The translations under genes were made by a program, and so were the position numbers. A DNA stretch of 64,000 nt from Aeromicrobium flavum (lineage in GTDB: Bacteria > Actinomycetota > Actinomycetes > Propionibacteriales > Nocardioidaceae), in NCBI RefSeq assembly GCF_007992115.1, contig NZ_BJZQ01000002.1, forward strand, positions 1-64,000, given 5' to 3'. The notes below the pieces were generated by a model that made no database searches, had not been told where the DNA came from, and was given only the letters and a program-made list of their open reading frames with translations. This document shows, one piece after another, positions 44,589-53,793 of the stretch (position 1 is its first letter; each line of letters starts with the position of its first letter).

Positions 44589-45611
44589 TCAGAGGCCGGC
44601 TGCGCGCGCCTCCAGATCGGCCCGCGCCAGCAGGGAGTCGATCAGATCGCTGGAGATCTGGCCGGTGACCGCGGTGTTGCGGGGGTCGTCGATCGAGCGA
44701 CGCAGCACCCCCTCGGCGATGATCGCGATCTTCCAGAGCCCGAGGACGTACCAGAAGCCGATGGCGGAGACGTCGCGTCCGGTCGTGGCGGCGTACTGCG
44801 CCACGAGCTCGTCGCGGGACGGGAAGCCCGGCATCGTCGGACCGCGGAAGCCGGTGACGATCTCGTCGTCGGCCTGCGGCCAGTACGCGAGCAGCCCGCC
44901 GAGGTCCGCCAGGGGGTCGCCCAGTGTCGACAGCTCCCAGTCCAGGACCGCCGTGACCCGGCCCGCGTCGGCGTCGGTGATGACGTTCAGCAGGTGGAAG
45001 TCGCCGTGCACGAGCGACACCTCGCGCTGCTCGGGGACGTGCGCCGTGAGCCGGGCGGCGAGGTCGTCGACGATGGGCAGGTCACGCGTGCGCGACTGCT
45101 CCCACTGCCGGTGCCACCGACGCAGCTGGCGCTCGGCGTACGGCGCGTGGCTGGCGAGATCGTCGAGGCCGGCCGCGACGAGGTCGACCTCGTGCACCGA
45201 CCCGAGCGTCGAGGCCAGCGACAGGCCGATCGCACGGCGAGTCTCCTCGGGAACGGCCTCGACGGCCTCGATGCTGTCCAGCACCCGTCCGTCGACGAAG
45301 TCCATCAGCATGATCGGCGCGTCGGTGATGTCCGGGTCCTTCGTGAACCCGTGGATGGTCGGCACCGGCACGCCGGTGCCCTGCAGTCCGGACATGATCC
45401 GGTGCTCGCGCTCGACGTCGTGCGCCGAGGCCAGCAGCTTGCCCAAGGGCGGACGCCGCATGATCCACCGGTGCCCGACCGCGTCGGTGACCAGGAAGGT
45501 CAGGTTCGACTGGCCGGCGCCGACGCGCTCGAACTCGACCAGGCCCTCGGCGCCGATGCCGAGCGACGCGATCCAGCGGGCGATCGGCTCCGTCGCGATC
45601 AGCTGACTCAT
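44589..45611 (-). CDS. APH-fold kinase (ACAD10/11 kinase-domain type)
   Basis: The 340-residue product has the aminoglycoside-phosphotransferase fold with VHGDFHLLN (residues 201-209, catalytic Asp204) and the metal-binding LDWE at 223-226. It also carries MRRPPLGKLLASAHDVEREH, a segment typical of the kinase domain of human ACAD10/ACAD11 and of bacterial LvaA. Those enzymes phosphorylate a 4-hydroxyacyl-CoA hydroxyl group rather than an antibiotic. It ends the 53719-44589 run. The preceding SDR stops 7 bases before it. Kinase family is seen in the sequence; the substrate is inferred from relatives and context. Confidence 0.88.
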   Translation of the reverse strand: MSQLIATEPIARWIASLGIGAEGLVEFERVGAGQSNLTFLVTDAVGHRWIMRRPPLGKLLASAHDVEREHRIMSGLQGTGVPVPTIHGFTKDPDITDAPIMLMDFVDGRVLDSIEAVEAVPEETRRAIGLSLASTLGSVHEVDLVAAGLDDLASHAPYAERQLRRWHRQWEQSRTRDLPIVDDLAARLTAHVPEQREVSLVHGDFHLLNVITDADAGRVTAVLDWELSTLGDPLADLGGLLAYWPQADDEIVTGFRGPTMPGFPSRDELVAQYAATTGRDVSAIGFWYVLGLWKIAIIAEGVLRRSIDDPRNTAVTGQISSDLIDSLLARADLEARAAGL

Positions 45612-45618
45612 CGTCGCC

Positions 45619-46368
45619 TCACCCCTCGCTCGAGGCCAGCAGCTGGCCACCGTCGATGACGATCGTCTCGCCGGTGATCCACGCGGCGCCGTCGCCGGCC
45701 AGGAACGCGATGACCGATCCGATGTCCCGGGGCTCGCCGATCCGGCCGAGCGGGGTGCGTTGCGCCACCGCCTCCTCGTGCTCCTTCCACAGCGCCTCGG
45801 CCAGCCGCGTCCGGACGACACCCGGGGCCACGGCGTTGACGCGGACCTTCGGGCCGAGCTCGAGGGCGAGCTGCTTCGTCACGTGGATGAGCGCCGCCTT
45901 CGAGACGTGGTAGATCCCCAGGTCCGGTCCGACCGCCATGCCGCCGATCGACGCCGTGTTGATGATCGTGCCGCCGTGCTCCTGCATCCAGGCGTCCCAC
46001 ACCAGGCCCGACCACAGGATCGGTGCCCACAGGTTGACGTCCATCGTCTTGGCGAAGCGGCCGTGGTCCTGCGACACGACCGGCCCGAACGCCGGGTTGG
46101 TGCCGGCGTTGTTGACCAGGATGTCGATGCTGCCGAACCGGTCGAGGGTGAAGTCGACGCACGCGCGCGCGGCGTCCTCCTCGACCGCGTGGGCGGCGAA
46201 CCCGACGGCGTTCTCACCGATCGAGCGCGCGGCCTCATCGGCCGCCTCCTGGTGGCGCGACGTCACGACGACGCGAGCGCCTTCGGCGACGAGCTCCTCC
46301 GCCGCCGCGAGGCCGATGCCCCGCGAGGCTCCGGTGACGATGGCGGTACGACCCTCGAGGCGCTTCAC
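45619..46368 (-). CDS. SDR family oxidoreductase (FabG-like)
   Basis: The 249-residue enzyme has TGASRGIGLAAAEEL for NAD(P) binding, NNAGTN, the catalytic Ser in NTASIGG and YHVSKAALIHVTK with Tyr and Lys. The C-terminal ITGETIVIDGGQLL is the usual FabG end. It lies between a CoA ligase and the APH kinase. In the lva pathway the analogous SDR reduces a 4-keto to a 4-hydroxyacyl-CoA, which is the natural guess here. The GTG overlaps the ligase stop (GTGA), so translation is coupled. Confidence 0.9.
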   Translation of the reverse strand: MKRLEGRTAIVTGASRGIGLAAAEELVAEGARVVVTSRHQEAADEAARSIGENAVGFAAHAVEEDAARACVDFTLDRFGSIDILVNNAGTNPAFGPVVSQDHGRFAKTMDVNLWAPILWSGLVWDAWMQEHGGTIINTASIGGMAVGPDLGIYHVSKAALIHVTKQLALELGPKVRVNAVAPGVVRTRLAEALWKEHEEAVAQRTPLGRIGEPRDIGSVIAFLAGDGAAWITGETIVIDGGQLLASSEG

Positions 46369-47891
46369 GACATGCTCCTGTCCCGGCTGACGCGGGTGCC
46401 GGTGGCCAGGACTGAGCTGCGATCGAGCTGGCGCTTGAGGATCTTGCCGGTCGAGCCCTTGGGCAGCTCGGCGACCTCCTGGTAGACGCGCGGCACCTTG
46501 TAGGGCGCCAGGCGCTCCTCGAGCCACGACCGCAGGACGCCGGCGTCGACCTCACGCCCGGGGTGGGGTGCGAAGACGACGGCGATCTCCTCGCCGAGCC
46601 GGTCGTCGGGGACGCCGATGACGGCGACCTCGCGCAGGTCGGGATGGGTGTAGAGCACCTCCTCGATCTCGCGGGGGTAGACGTTGTAGCCGCCCCGGAT
46701 CACGAGGTCCTTCTTGCGGTCGACGATCCAGATGTCGCCGTCCTCGTCCTGCCGGCCGATGTCGCCGGTGAGGAACCACTCGCCGCGCATGACCTCGGCC
46801 GTGGCCTCGGGGCGCCGCCAGTAGCCCTTCATGATGACCGGCCCGGCGACGGCGACCTCGCCGTCGACGCCGGGACCGACCTGGTTGCCCTCGGAGTCCA
46901 TGATGCAGGCCTTGAGCCGCGGCAGGGCCGGGCCGACCGAGCCCTCCTTGCGGCGGACGCTGAGCTTGGCCGAGGTGGCCGCGCCGGTGGTCTCGCTGAG
47001 GCCGTAGCCGTCGAGGACGCGGCAGCCGAAGCGCTCGCGGAACGCGTCGGCGACGGCCAGCGGCAGCGCGGCTCCGCCGGAGAGCGCGTGGGTCAGGCCG
47101 GCCAGGTCCTCGGGCGACACGTCGACGTCGGCGTGCAGCATCGCGTTCCACATGGTGGGGACGCCGGCCAGGATCGTCAGCCGGTGCGCCGCCGCCATCT
47201 TCAGCAGGCCGGGCCCGCTGAAGGGACGCAGCAGCGAGAGGCTGGCGCCGATGGTGAACGTGCTGGCCATGACGCACACCTGGCCGAAGACGTGGAAGAG
47301 CGGCAGCGCGGTCCCGACGCGGTCGTCCCCCTCGCTGTCCAGCGTGCCCGCGATGATCTCGGCGCACGCCACGATGTTGCCGTGCGTCAGCTCGGCACCC
47401 TTGGGCTTGCCCGTGGTGCCGGACGTGTAGAGCAGCACCGCCGTGTCGTCGGCGTCCATCGACCGTGGCAGCTCCAGGTCCGCGGGCACGTCGACCTCGA
47501 CGTCACCGGCCTCGAGCACCCACAGGTCGATGCCGGTGGCCTCGGCCGCCTTCCGCGCGACGTCCTGCGTCTCGTGCCAGGCGATGGCGAGGGAGCACTC
47601 GGCGTCGGTCAGGAAGTACTCCAGCTCGGCCGCGGTCGACGTCGAGTTGACCGTCACCCCGATCGCACCGATCGCGGCGATCGCGTGGTGCACCACCACG
47701 AACTCCTGCGAGGTGGGGGCCACGAGCAGCACCCGGTCCCCCGCCGTGATCCCGGCGCGATCGAGCCGTCCGGCCCACGTCGCGATGAGGTCGCGCAGCC
47801 GGCCGTACGTCCACGAGTCGTCGCCGACCCGCACGGCGATCGCGTCGGGCGTGGTGTCGGCGTGACTCCACAGGCGGTCAACGGTGTTCAT
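46365..47891 (-). CDS. AMP-dependent acyl-CoA synthetase/ligase 1
   Basis: These ligases activate carboxylic acids to CoA thioesters through an acyl-AMP. The 508-residue product has the AMP-binding YTSGTTGKPKGAELTH, GYGLSETTGA, the hinge KKDLVIRGGYNVYP and the C-terminal catalytic Lys in LPKGSTGKILKR. The acyl-binding region does not reveal chain type. It follows the ABC ATPase gene by 45 bases, consistent with activation of an imported substrate. The product at 54479 is a paralogue. Confidence 0.93.
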   Translation of the reverse strand: MNTVDRLWSHADTTPDAIAVRVGDDSWTYGRLRDLIATWAGRLDRAGITAGDRVLLVAPTSQEFVVVHHAIAAIGAIGVTVNSTSTAAELEYFLTDAECSLAIAWHETQDVARKAAEATGIDLWVLEAGDVEVDVPADLELPRSMDADDTAVLLYTSGTTGKPKGAELTHGNIVACAEIIAGTLDSEGDDRVGTALPLFHVFGQVCVMASTFTIGASLSLLRPFSGPGLLKMAAAHRLTILAGVPTMWNAMLHADVDVSPEDLAGLTHALSGGAALPLAVADAFRERFGCRVLDGYGLSETTGAATSAKLSVRRKEGSVGPALPRLKACIMDSEGNQVGPGVDGEVAVAGPVIMKGYWRRPEATAEVMRGEWFLTGDIGRQDEDGDIWIVDRKKDLVIRGGYNVYPREIEEVLYTHPDLREVAVIGVPDDRLGEEIAVVFAPHPGREVDAGVLRSWLEERLAPYKVPRVYQEVAELPKGSTGKILKRQLDRSSVLATGTRVSRDRSMS

Positions 47892-47936
47892 GCAAGCTCC
47901 TTGTCGCTCCGTCTCGGAGCGGTCGATGGGGATCGG

Positions 47937-48737
47937 TCAGCCGGCGACGAGGTCGTGGCGCGAGCGCCAGCGACTTCCGCCGAGCGTGGGGACGGCGGAC
48001 AGCAGGGCCTGGGTGTACTCCTGCTGCGGGGCGTCGAAGACCTGGTCGGCCGTCCCGGCCTCGACCATCTCGCCGTGACGCATGACGTAGACGTGGTCGG
48101 CGAGGTAGCGGATCACGGACAGGTCGTGCGAGATGTAGAGCATCGAGACGTCCAGCTCGCGCTGCAGCTGGCGCAGCAGGTTGAGGATGCGCGCCTGCAC
48201 CGACACGTCGAGCGACGCCGTCACCTCGTCGAGGATCATCAGCGACGGCTCGAGGGCCAGCGCCCGCGCGATGGAGACGCGCTGCAGCTGACCGCCCGAG
48301 AGCTGGTGAGGGTAACGACGCATCGCGGCCTTCGGGACGCCCACCTTGTCGAGCAGATCGAGCGCGGCGTCGGCGCACTCGCGCGAGTTGAGCCGCTTGC
48401 CGGTGGCGACGCTGACGGCCTCCTGCACCGCCATCGCGATCTCCATGCGCGGGTTGAGCGAGGCGTGCGGGTCCTGGAACACCAGCTGGGCCCGGCCGCG
48501 CAGGTACCGCAGGGACTTGCCCTTGGGGTTCGTGACGTCCTGGCCGTCCAGCGTGATGCGGCCCTTCGTCACGGGCGTCAGGCCGATGGCGGCGCGGGCG
48601 ATCGAGGACTTGCCCGAGCCGGACTCGCCCACGAGGCCCACGGTGGAGCCGGTCGGCACGCTGAGGTTGATGCCCTTGACCGCCGTGAACGGGGGCGGGC
48701 CGGGGTAGGTGACTTCGACGTTCTCCAGCTCAAGCAT
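47937..48737 (-). CDS. ABC transporter ATP-binding protein, DppF/OppF type
   Basis: The 266-residue ATPase has Walker A GESGSGKS, VFQDPHASLNP as Q-loop, signature LSGGQLQRVSIARAL and Walker B LMILDEVTASLD. It lacks the Cys-rich C-terminal region of some OppF proteins. Its start lies 8 bases inside the DppD-type gene. It powers the importer with the product of 48730-49611; both face the cytoplasm. Confidence 0.93.
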   Translation of the reverse strand: MLELENVEVTYPGPPPFTAVKGINLSVPTGSTVGLVGESGSGKSSIARAAIGLTPVTKGRITLDGQDVTNPKGKSLRYLRGRAQLVFQDPHASLNPRMEIAMAVQEAVSVATGKRLNSRECADAALDLLDKVGVPKAAMRRYPHQLSGGQLQRVSIARALALEPSLMILDEVTASLDVSVQARILNLLRQLQRELDVSMLYISHDLSVIRYLADHVYVMRHGEMVEAGTADQVFDAPQQEYTQALLSAVPTLGGSRWRSRHDLVAG

Positions 48738-49611
48738 GGTTCATCTCCCGTTCGACGTCGAACTGCCCGTCCTCGATGGTCACGAGGTCCACGCCGCGGT
48801 CGGTGTTGAGGTCCGGGACCGCGCGGATGAGTCCCTGCGTGTACGGATGGTCGGGGCCCGCCAGCAGCTTCGCCGTCGTGAGGTCCTCGACGATCTCGCC
48901 GCGGAACATCACGATGATCCGGTCGCACACCTCCGACAGCAGCGAGATGTTGTGCGAGATCAGCAGGACGGCGCTGCCCTTGCGGTCGTTGAGGTCGCAC
49001 AGCAGCTGCATGACCTGCGCCTGGACCGTGACGTCCAGGGCCGTGGTGGGCTCGTCGGCCAGGATCAGGCTCGGCTCGCCCATGAGGCCCATCGCGATCA
49101 TGGTGCGCTGGCGCATGCCGCCGGACAGCTCGTGCGGGTACTGCTTCAGGCGCTTGGCCGGCTCGGTGATGTGCACGTCCTCGAGGCTGCGGATCGCCAG
49201 CGCCCGCGCCTCCTTCTTGGACAGGCCCCGGTGCTCCCGCACCGTCTCGATCATCTGGGCGCCGATCTTGCGCGCCGGGTTGAGCGACTGCATCGGGTCC
49301 TGGAACACCATCGCCAGGTTCGTGCCCAGCACCGTCCGCAACTCGCGGTCCGAGCCGCCGACCAGGTCGTGGCCGTCGAAGTCGATCCGGTCCGCGCTCA
49401 TGCTCAGGCCCTGGGGCAGCAGCCGCGACACCGCGAGCGACGTCAGCGTCTTGCCGCTGCCGGACTCCCCCACGATGCCGACGATCTCGCCGCGGTTCAG
49501 GTGGAACGAGACGTTCCGGACCAGCGGCGGGATCTCGTCGCGGTTCTCGACGCTGATCGAGAGGTTGCGCACGTCGAGCAAGATGTCGTTGCTCACGGGA
49601 TCGGCGTTCAT
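48730..49611 (-). CDS. ABC transporter ATP-binding protein, DppD/OppD type
   Basis: The 293-residue ATPase has Walker A GESGSGKT, VFQDPMQSLNP, signature LSGGMRQRTMIAMGL, Walker B LILADEPTTALDV and the H-loop LLISHN. The C terminus has the HPYTQGLIRAVP segment of peptide-type ATPases. The ATG at 49611 overlaps the permease stop (ATGA). It is coupled to the second ATPase downstream by an 8-base overlap. Confidence 0.93.
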   Translation of the reverse strand: MNADPVSNDILLDVRNLSISVENRDEIPPLVRNVSFHLNRGEIVGIVGESGSGKTLTSLAVSRLLPQGLSMSADRIDFDGHDLVGGSDRELRTVLGTNLAMVFQDPMQSLNPARKIGAQMIETVREHRGLSKKEARALAIRSLEDVHITEPAKRLKQYPHELSGGMRQRTMIAMGLMGEPSLILADEPTTALDVTVQAQVMQLLCDLNDRKGSAVLLISHNISLLSEVCDRIIVMFRGEIVEDLTTAKLLAGPDHPYTQGLIRAVPDLNTDRGVDLVTIEDGQFDVEREMNHA

Positions 49612-50579
49612 GGGCGTCCCTTCCTGAGTTCGGTCTCCATGGCGGGGTCGATCGTGATCTCCGGCGTCATGGCCAGGGCCTTGGCGCGGTTGCGGCGCAG
49701 CTTCGAGCGGAACAGGCTGGGCCGCTCGCTCCACAGCACCGGGTTGACCGCCCGGGCGAGCGCGTCGCCGAAGAGGTTGACCGCCAGGCCGGTGATCAGG
49801 ATCAACGTGGCCGGCACGAGCGCGGCGTACGGGTTGAGGTAGAAGTTCTTGACGCCGTCGGTCAGCATCTGGCCCCAGTCGAACTGCGGCGACTGGATGC
49901 CCAGGCCCAGGAAGCTCAGCGAGGACATCGCCATGATCCCCTCGGCGACGGTCGTGAACGTCACGATGACGAGGCTGTCGGCCACGTTGCGGCCGACGTA
50001 GCGCCGGCCGATGCCCGACTTGCTGACGCCGACGACGCGGGCGGCGGACATGTAGTCGCGCACCATGACCGAGTCGACGAGGCTGTAGGTGAAGCGGGCG
50101 AAGTGGGGCGTGAAGGCCACGCCGATCGCCAGCACCGCTCCCTTGGCGCCGACGCCGACGATCGCGACGACGACGACGGCCAGCAGGATGTCGCCGAAGC
50201 CCATCATCGTGTCGATGACGGCGCCGCCGACCTTGCGGACACGGGGGCCGCCGGCGGCGATGAGGCCGCCGACCAGACCGCCGACGATCATCGCGAAGAA
50301 CACCGCCGCGGAGGCGTAGAGGATGGACAGCCGCGTCGCGGCCAGCGTGCGCGTGAAGATGTCGCGCCCGAGAGCGTCCGTGCCCCAGCGGTGGTCCGCG
50401 GACGGACCCTCGCTCGAGCGGGCCATGTCGCTGACCGTCGCCTGGTCGCCGAAGCCGTTCGGGCCCATGATGACCAGCACGGTCAGGCCGAGCAGGATCA
50501 GTCCCGAGATGATGCCGGTCGGACTGGACAGGAACGCCTTGGACATCTGCCGCGTGGTGCCGTGGCGCTTGCTGCTCAT
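49608..50579 (-). CDS. ABC transporter permease, DppC/OppC type
   Basis: The 323-residue permease has an N-terminal helix near residues 20-40, a periplasmic WGTDALGRDIFTR motif typical of DppC/OppC, and five more helices. A cytosolic EAA-type loop (MSAARVVGVSKSGIGRRYV) contacts the ATPases. A 30-residue basic tail follows the last helix. The ATG at 50579 overlaps the DppB-type stop (ATGA). Confidence 0.93.
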   Translation of the reverse strand: MSSKRHGTTRQMSKAFLSSPTGIISGLILLGLTVLVIMGPNGFGDQATVSDMARSSEGPSADHRWGTDALGRDIFTRTLAATRLSILYASAAVFFAMIVGGLVGGLIAAGGPRVRKVGGAVIDTMMGFGDILLAVVVVAIVGVGAKGAVLAIGVAFTPHFARFTYSLVDSVMVRDYMSAARVVGVSKSGIGRRYVGRNVADSLVIVTFTTVAEGIMAMSSLSFLGLGIQSPQFDWGQMLTDGVKNFYLNPYAALVPATLILITGLAVNLFGDALARAVNPVLWSERPSLFRSKLRRNRAKALAMTPEITIDPAMETELRKGRP

Positions 50580-51517
50580 CGGCCCGCCTCCATGGTCCGG
50601 GGATCGACGATCCCGAGGATGACGTCGACCAGGGCGTTGACCAGCACCACGGCGAAGCCGAGCAGCAGGACGATGCCTTGGACGACCGGGTAGTCGCCGA
50701 CCAGGACGCTGTGGACCAGCGTCGTGCCCAGCCCGAGACGGGCGAAGACCTGTTCGACGATGACCGCGCCGCCGATGAGGCTGGCGAAGGTGACGCCGCC
50801 CATGGCCAGCATGGTCGTGATCGAGTTGGGGAAGACGTGCGCGAGGTAGAGCTTGCGCGTCGGCAGTCGCTTGCTGCGGGCCGTGCGGACGTACGGCGAC
50901 TCCAGCACCTCGAGGGTGCGGACGCGCACGAGGCGCGCGATCGACGCCGCCGGCCGGACCGCGATGGCGACCGCCGGCAGGATCGCGGCCTCGATCGACC
51001 CCGACCCCGCGACCGGCAGCAGCTGCCAGGTCACGGCGAACAGGAACGCCAGGAAGGTCGCGATGAGGTACTGGGGAATCGAGGCCATCGCGCCGGTCGA
51101 GCCGCTGAAGGCGATCTCGAACCACCGGTGGCCGTTGCGGGTCAGGACCGCGCCGATGATGCCCATGGGCAGGCCCACGAGCAGGATGAGCGCCATGCCG
51201 AGCACCGCGAGCTGCGCGGTGGGCCCGATCTTCTGGGCGATCTCCTCGGTCACGGGCTGGTTCGTCGCGAAGGACGTGCCCAGGTCGCCGCGGAACAGGC
51301 CGCCGACGTAGTCGAGGAACTGCTGGTACATGGGCTGGTCGAGGCCGAGCCGCTCGCGAGCGATCTGCACCGCCTGCTCGTCCGCGTCCATGCCGGCCAC
51401 GAGCCGCGCGGGGTCACCCGGGGCCAGGTGCATCATGAGGAACGTGAGGGTGGTGATCGCCACCAGCACGAAGGCGAGCCGGACGAACCGGGACACCAGG
51501 AACCGACGCCATTTCAT
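50576..51517 (-). CDS. ABC transporter permease, DppB/OppB type
   Basis: The 313-residue permease has a first helix near residues 10-30 leading into HLAPGDPARLVAG, the conserved DppB/OppB start. RLGLDQPMYQQFLDYVGGLF follows, then five helices with an EAA loop (YVRTARSKRLPTRKLYLAHV). It is the first gene of the transporter block; all four genes overlap. A 109-base gap separates it from the acyl-CoA dehydrogenase upstream and holds no operator, so the block is probably read from site H. Confidence 0.93.
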   Translation of the reverse strand: MKWRRFLVSRFVRLAFVLVAITTLTFLMMHLAPGDPARLVAGMDADEQAVQIARERLGLDQPMYQQFLDYVGGLFRGDLGTSFATNQPVTEEIAQKIGPTAQLAVLGMALILLVGLPMGIIGAVLTRNGHRWFEIAFSGSTGAMASIPQYLIATFLAFLFAVTWQLLPVAGSGSIEAAILPAVAIAVRPAASIARLVRVRTLEVLESPYVRTARSKRLPTRKLYLAHVFPNSITTMLAMGGVTFASLIGGAVIVEQVFARLGLGTTLVHSVLVGDYPVVQGIVLLLGFAVVLVNALVDVILGIVDPRTMEAGR

Positions 51518-51626
51518 GTCACATCGTCTCCATCAGCATTTCGTCGATCTTTCCTGGGATTCAGCGTGGGGGGAACGTCCGCGGGCGGCGGGGCACTGCC
51601 CGCGACCGCCCGCGGATCCGGGGTCA

Positions 51627-52862
51627 TCAGACCCGTGCGGCCGTCTGGGACTCCATGCGCCGCAGCTCGACCCGCGCGAGGGTGCGCTTGTGCACCTCGT
51701 CCGGTCCGTCGGCGATGCGCAGGGTGCGCTGGTGGGCGTAGAAGCTGGCCAGCGGGAAGTCGTCGGTCACGCCGCCGCCGCCGTGCACCTGGATGGCGCG
51801 GTCGATGATCTTGAGCGCCATCTCGGGCGCCTTGATCTTGATCGCCGCGATCTCGATGCGCGCCTTCTGGTTGCCGACGGTGTCCATCAGGTACGCCGTC
51901 TTGAACACGAGCAGGCGGGTCGCCTCGATCTCGATGCGCGCCTCGGCGATCCAGTCCTGGATGTTCGAGCGCATCGCGACCGGCTGACCGAAGGTCGTGC
52001 GGCTCTGGGCGCGGCTGATCATCAGGTCCAGCGCACGCTCGGCCATGCCGATCGAGCGCATCGCGTGGTGGATGCGACCGGGTCCGAGACGGGCCTGGCT
52101 GATCATGAAGCCGTCGCCCTCGCCGGCCAGCAGGGCCGTCTTCGGCACGCGCACGTCCTCGAAGAGGATCTCGGCGTGGCCCTCACGGTCCATGTACCCG
52201 AACACCGGGAGACCGCGGACGATCGTGACGCCGGGAGCGTCGATCGGCACGACCATCATCGACTGCTGACGGTGCGTCTCGGCCTCGAAGTTCGTCTTGC
52301 CCATGACGATGAGGACCTTGCAGTTCGCGTGCAGGGCGTTGGAGGCGAACCACTTGCGGCCGTTGAGGACGTACTCGTCGCCGTCGGCGTCCATGCGCAG
52401 CTCGACGTTCGTCGCGTCCGAGCTGGCGACGGCGGGCTCGGTCATGCAGAACGCCGAGGCGATCTCGCCGTTCAGCAGCGGCTTGAGGTACTTCTCCTTG
52501 TGCTCCTCGGTGCCGAACAGCTGCAGCACCTCCATGTTGCCGGTGTCGGGAGCGTTGCAGTTCATGGCCTCGGGGGCGAGGTACGGGCTGCGGCCCATGA
52601 TCTCGGCCAGCGGCGCGTAGTCGAGGTTGCTCAGGCCGGGCGATCCCCAGGCCTCGTCCTTGTGCGGGTGGAACAGGTTCCACAGGCCACGCTTCTTCGC
52701 CTCGGTCTTCAGCTCCTCGAGGATCGCCGGGTGGTGGTTCGCGTTGCCGGACTCGGCCATCTGGGCGTGGTAGACGGACTCCGCGGGGTAGACGTGCTCG
52801 TCCATGAAGGCGAGCACCTTCTCCTGGTACTCCTTGGCGGTGTCCGAGAGTTCGAAATGCAT
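51627..52862 (-). CDS. ACAD10/11-type acyl-CoA dehydrogenase (paralogue 2)
   Basis: The 411-residue product is close to the one at 33034 throughout. It has [47 protein letters not shown] and the terminal ADGPDEVHK with Asp385 at the catalytic-base position. These are hallmarks of the dehydrogenase domain of ACAD10/ACAD11 and bacterial LvaC. Together with the APH kinase in the same run, removal of a phosphorylated hydroxyl group is more likely than plain 2,3-dehydrogenation. AAGGAGC lies upstream of the ATG. It sits between an SDR and the transporter genes. Confidence 0.9.
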   Translation of the reverse strand: MHFELSDTAKEYQEKVLAFMDEHVYPAESVYHAQMAESGNANHHPAILEELKTEAKKRGLWNLFHPHKDEAWGSPGLSNLDYAPLAEIMGRSPYLAPEAMNCNAPDTGNMEVLQLFGTEEHKEKYLKPLLNGEIASAFCMTEPAVASSDATNVELRMDADGDEYVLNGRKWFASNALHANCKVLIVMGKTNFEAETHRQQSMMVVPIDAPGVTIVRGLPVFGYMDREGHAEILFEDVRVPKTALLAGEGDGFMISQARLGPGRIHHAMRSIGMAERALDLMISRAQSRTTFGQPVAMRSNIQDWIAEARIEIEATRLLVFKTAYLMDTVGNQKARIEIAAIKIKAPEMALKIIDRAIQVHGGGGVTDDFPLASFYAHQRTLRIADGPDEVHKRTLARVELRRMESQTAARV

Positions 52863-52909
52863 GGTCAGCTCCTTAGCTGGTTCGTGAGGTAGGGGGGTCT
52901 GGGAACGGC

Positions 52910-53719
52910 TCAGGCCAGCGAGGCCTGGTAGCGGCGCATGCCGGCGAGCCACCGGTCGATGTCGCCGGTCTTGCGCGACAGGAAGGTCTTCACCTCGGGG
53001 TGCGGCAGGATGAGGAACTCCTCGGTGTCCATCGCCGCCAGCACCATCGCCGCGACCTCGGCGGGCTCGAGCACTCCGCCCGCGTCCGTCACGGCCTGGG
53101 CCGCGCGGCGCTGGGTCTCGTTGGTGATGGGGGCGCCGCCGGTGAGCATGTCGGTGTTGACGCCCATCGGGCACAGGCAGCTGACCTTGACGCCTTGGTC
53201 GCCGTACGTCACCGAGAGCCACTCGGCGAAGGCCACCGCGCCGTGCTTGGAGACCGAGTAGGTGGCCGAGCCGATCTGGGTCAGCAGCCCGGCGGCGGAC
53301 GCCGTGGAGACGAAGTAGCCGGAGCCCCGCTCGACCCATCCGGGCACGAGCAGCTGCGCCGCGCGGACGTGGGCCATGACGTTGACCTGGTGGGCCAGGT
53401 CCCAGTCCTCCTCCGACGCGTCGAGGTTCACTCCCCCGCCGACGCCGGCGTTGGCGAAGTAGAGGTCGACCGGCCCGAAGGACTCCTCGGCGGTCTGGAT
53501 CAGCCGTTGGATCTGCTCGGTGCGGGACACGTCGCCGGCGACGGCGACGGCCGAGTCCGGGGTGTCGGCGTTGAGGCTCTTCGCGACGGACTCGACGCCA
53601 TCGGCCTTGAGGTCCGCGACGACGACGCGGGCGCCGGCTGCGACGAGGGCCTCGGCCAGGGCGGCGCCGATGCCGCCACCGGCTCCGGTGACGACGGCGA
53701 CCTTGCCGTTGATGTCCAT
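52910..53719 (-). CDS. SDR family oxidoreductase, first gene of the transporter/kinase run
   Basis: The 269-residue enzyme has TGAGGGIGAALAEAL, an NAGVGG segment, the catalytic Ser in STASAAGL and YSVSKHGAVAFAEWL with Tyr and Lys. The C-terminal part is longer than in FabG and ends GDIDRWLAGMRRYQASLA, a form common in actinobacterial catabolic clusters. GAGGAGA precedes the ATG. It is the promoter-proximal gene of a run of nine: SDR, dehydrogenase, two permeases, two ATPases, ligase, SDR and kinase. Site H lies in its promoter. Confidence 0.9.
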   Translation of the reverse strand: MDINGKVAVVTGAGGGIGAALAEALVAAGARVVVADLKADGVESVAKSLNADTPDSAVAVAGDVSRTEQIQRLIQTAEESFGPVDLYFANAGVGGGVNLDASEEDWDLAHQVNVMAHVRAAQLLVPGWVERGSGYFVSTASAAGLLTQIGSATYSVSKHGAVAFAEWLSVTYGDQGVKVSCLCPMGVNTDMLTGGAPITNETQRRAAQAVTDAGGVLEPAEVAAMVLAAMDTEEFLILPHPEVKTFLSRKTGDIDRWLAGMRRYQASLA

Positions 53720-53763
53720 GGTTCTCCTCGGGTCTGAATGTGGTCCTGCGTGACCTGGTTCAC

Positions 53764-53793
53764 ACCCTAACCTGAATTCGGGCTCAAGTTCAA
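53764..53793 (-). promoter_or_regulatory. Promoter and operator of the nine-gene run (site H)
   Basis: On the minus strand TTGAAC (53793-53788) and TAGGGT (53769-53764) are 18 bases apart. The operator TGAATTCGGGCTCAA (53773-53787) occupies the spacer. The -35 overlaps the stop of the HAD gene. Confidence 0.7.

Noticed and set aside
44589-45611. Aminoglycoside resistance gene
   Set aside because: The APH fold is present, but the family-specific segment and the catabolic context match the ACAD10/11 and LvaA kinases rather than antibiotic kinases.
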